Shown piece by piece: positions 6,645-7,340 of a stretch of DNA of 7,340 nt. Where the stretch lies: contig DAOWCM010000107.1 of assembly GCA_030639555.1 (NCBI GenBank), positions 1-7,340 on the forward strand, given 5' to 3'. The first letter of the stretch is position 1, and every line of letters begins with the position of its first letter. The DNA is from Candidatus Eiseniibacteriota bacterium (GTDB taxonomy: Bacteria > Joyebacterota > Joyebacteria > Joyebacterales > Joyebacteraceae). Under the pieces are notes generated by a model. The model worked only from the letters and a program-made list of their open reading frames with translations. It did no database searches and had not been told where the DNA came from. A program made the position numbers and the translations under genes.

Positions 6645-6674
6645 AGCGTATCCCGCGAATTCGCGGGGTGTCAA
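6645..6674 (-). promoter_or_regulatory. Candidate sigma-70-type promoter for the dapL-folB-folK-dNK-panBC operon
   Basis: On the minus strand a perfect -35 hexamer TTGACA (6674-6669) is followed by an 18-nt spacer and TACGCT (6650-6645), which matches 3 of 6 bases of the -10 consensus including the outer T, A and T. Transcription would start near 6638, leaving about 50 nt before the ATG at 6585. It is the only good -35 match I noticed in the non-coding stretch upstream of the eight-gene operon. The weak -10 would fit a regulated promoter. No start site was mapped, so this is a sequence-based prediction. Confidence 0.55.
6652..6667. repeat. Perfect 16-bp palindrome inside the promoter spacer, candidate operator
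   Basis: The sequence CCCGCGAATTCGCGGG reads identically on both strands with no central gap. It occupies 16 of the 18 bases between the candidate -35 and -10 elements. A protein bound here would physically block RNA polymerase, so a repressor operator is the natural reading. I do not recognise it as the site of a known regulator. Confidence 0.6.
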
Positions 6675-6710
6675 GCGGAAAGGGCCGCGTGGGGCGTCTC
6701 GGGGCGCGCA

Positions 6711-6752
6711 GCGCCCGTGCACCGCGGCGCCCGTGCGCCGCCGCACCCGTGG
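6711..6752. repeat. Three tandem 16-bp-period direct repeats upstream of the operon promoter
   Basis: GCGCCCGTGC occurs at 6711-6720 and again at 6727-6736, and GCACCCGTGG (two mismatches) at 6743-6752, so the copies start exactly 16 bp apart. The first two full 16-base units agree at 14 of 16 positions. The first copy also forms a small hairpin with GGGCGC at 6702-6707. The array begins 37 bp upstream of the -35 element. It could be an activator or iteron-like binding array, or simple GC-rich tandem duplication; function is unknown. Confidence 0.5.
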
Positions 6753-6769
6753 CCAGACCGCCATACGGG

Positions 6770-6800
6770 AGCCCGGCCGACAACAAGTGCCGGCCGGGCT
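6770..6800 (-). terminator. GC-rich stem-loop, probable terminator of the right-hand gene
   Basis: The arms 6770-6779 (AGCCCGGCCG) and 6791-6800 (CGGCCGGGCT) are perfect 10-bp reverse complements around an 11-nt loop. On the minus strand the hairpin lies 33 nt after the stop codon of the gene ending at 6834 and ahead of the operon promoter, the position expected of a terminator. It lacks a U-tract after the stem, so it is either a U-less terminator or an RNA-stabilising 3' structure. Confidence 0.55.
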
Positions 6801-6833
6801 ATCGAACCACGTCCACCTCAGAGCTGTACGGCT

Positions 6834-7340
6834 CTACTGGCTATCGAGCTCCAGCTTCGCCCTCAGGAGTTCGGCATCTCCCCCGGCGTCCTCCCTAACC
6901 GGAATCGGATACGGGTAGTAGATCCCGGTCATGTGCGTGAACCAGAATCTGTCCTGCGCGTCCTGCCCGTTCACCATTCTCCCAACCAGGTAGTATGTGT
7001 AGGTACCCGACGCCGTCACCTCGAAAGTCCTTTGCACAGAGAAGTGCCTGTCGATGTCGGTGGCGGTCGGGTACGACGACGGGATCTCCTCGTCGACCAT
7101 GCTGAACCAGTAGTCGGTGCCGAAGCTGGATGAACTCGTGGAGTGGCACAGCTCGAGAGCATCCATCGTCCCGTATGTGTGCGATATCTTAACCCGAACG
7201 CTGGACGTCACCACGATGTAGCCGGGTCCGGGCACCGTGAGGGTCACCTGTGAGTCGTCGTACTGCGTAGCGCTGCTGCCGATAACCGTCGTCGCGTTGT
7301 CATCGTGCGTGTCGATGATGTTCGGCGGACCCCACTCCGC
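6834..7340 (-). CDS. Unrecognised beta-rich protein, C-terminal part (5' end outside window)
   Basis: The minus-strand frame is open from the window edge to a TAG at 6834-6836, giving the last 168 residues; an internal GTG at 7247 is not needed because the frame continues upstream without a stop. I do not recognise a named family. Residues about 31-142 alternate hydrophobic and Ser/Thr/Tyr/Asp residues in the manner of a beta-sandwich: VTLTVPGPGYIVVTSSVRV, then KISHTYGT, RTFEVTASGTYTYYLVGRM and WFTHMTGIYYP. The composition is rich in Ser, Thr, Tyr, Asp and Gly and has one Cys (65), which suggests an exported protein. This strand order is reminiscent of C1q/TNF-like jelly-roll heads at the ends of collagen-like or fibre proteins, a weak analogy. 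A charged stretch (149-168) that may be helical closes the protein. It is separated from the operon by a hairpin and so is probably a distinct unit. Confidence 0.7.
   Translation of the reverse strand, partial: AEWGPPNIIDTHDDNATTVIGSSATQYDDSQVTLTVPGPGYIVVTSSVRVKISHTYGTMDALELCHSTSSSSFGTDYWFSMVDEEIPSSYPTATDIDRHFSVQRTFEVTASGTYTYYLVGRMVNGQDAQDRFWFTHMTGIYYPYPIPVREDAGGDAELLRAKLELDSQ

Noticed and set aside
5401..6645. Long plus-strand open frame (414 codons) antisense to the aminotransferase gene
   Set aside because: It mirrors the codon structure of a clearly recognisable minus-strand enzyme, is arginine/histidine-rich without any family motif, and is a typical high-GC antisense shadow.
6586..6786. 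N-terminal extension of the aminotransferase to 454 residues
   Set aside because: The extra residues are arginine/proline/glycine-rich, unlike the family, and the extension runs through the candidate promoter, the palindrome and the tandem repeats.
1..7340. Search for CRISPR arrays, transposons, integrase sites, tRNA/rRNA genes, toxin-antitoxin or defence cassettes
   Set aside because: No spaced identical repeats of CRISPR size, no terminal inverted repeats or transposase motifs, no tRNA-like or rRNA-like stretches; almost all sequence is explained by housekeeping genes.

Overview
This is a high-GC bacterial chromosome segment with ordinary housekeeping content. It carries ten protein genes, two of them cut by the window edges, plus one well-defined intergenic control region. 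I see no plasmid, phage, insertion sequence, CRISPR or defence-type content. The gene set is a dapL-type aminotransferase, folate and pantothenate genes, a deoxynucleoside kinase and a SurA/PpiD-like foldase. Together with the GC content and frequent GTG starts, it would fit a free-living diderm of a poorly sampled high-GC lineage (for example the Eisenbacteria/Krumholzibacteriota/Gemmatimonadota neighbourhood). That placement is a low-confidence inference, because no rRNA or marker gene is present.

Layout. Positions 1-890 (+) hold the C-terminal 295 codons of a multi-unit parvulin-type peptidyl-prolyl isomerase. Positions 891-1066 separate it from a convergent operon and hold a strong hairpin with a UUCG tetraloop (about 960-994), a likely two-way terminator. 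Positions 1067-6585 hold eight tightly packed minus-strand genes. In transcription order they are dapL-type aminotransferase, folB, folK, deoxynucleoside kinase, panB, panC, a HIT-family protein and a small membrane protein with a LytR_C domain. The gaps are 44, 6, 41, 35 and 27 nt, then a 4-bp ATGA overlap, then 12 nt, as expected for one transcription unit. Positions 6586-6833 are non-coding. They contain a plausible minus-strand promoter (TTGACA, 18-nt spacer, TACGCT) whose spacer is largely filled by a perfect 16-bp palindrome. Upstream of it are three tandem 16-bp repeats, then a GC-rich hairpin that probably ends the gene to the right. Positions 6834-7340 (-) hold the C-terminus of an unrecognised beta-rich, probably exported protein.

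How the genes fit together. FolB and FolK catalyse successive steps of tetrahydrofolate synthesis. Folate then supplies the methylene-tetrahydrofolate used by PanB, and PanB product feeds PanC on the way to pantothenate and CoA. The deoxynucleoside kinase is a nucleotide-salvage enzyme. The aminotransferase at the head of the cluster would make LL-diaminopimelate for lysine and peptidoglycan. The HIT protein and the LytR_C protein have no obvious link to the vitamin pathways. The most interesting features are the promoter with its embedded palindrome and upstream repeats, the stand-alone LytR_C protein, the repeated degenerate parvulin units, and the unidentified right-edge protein.
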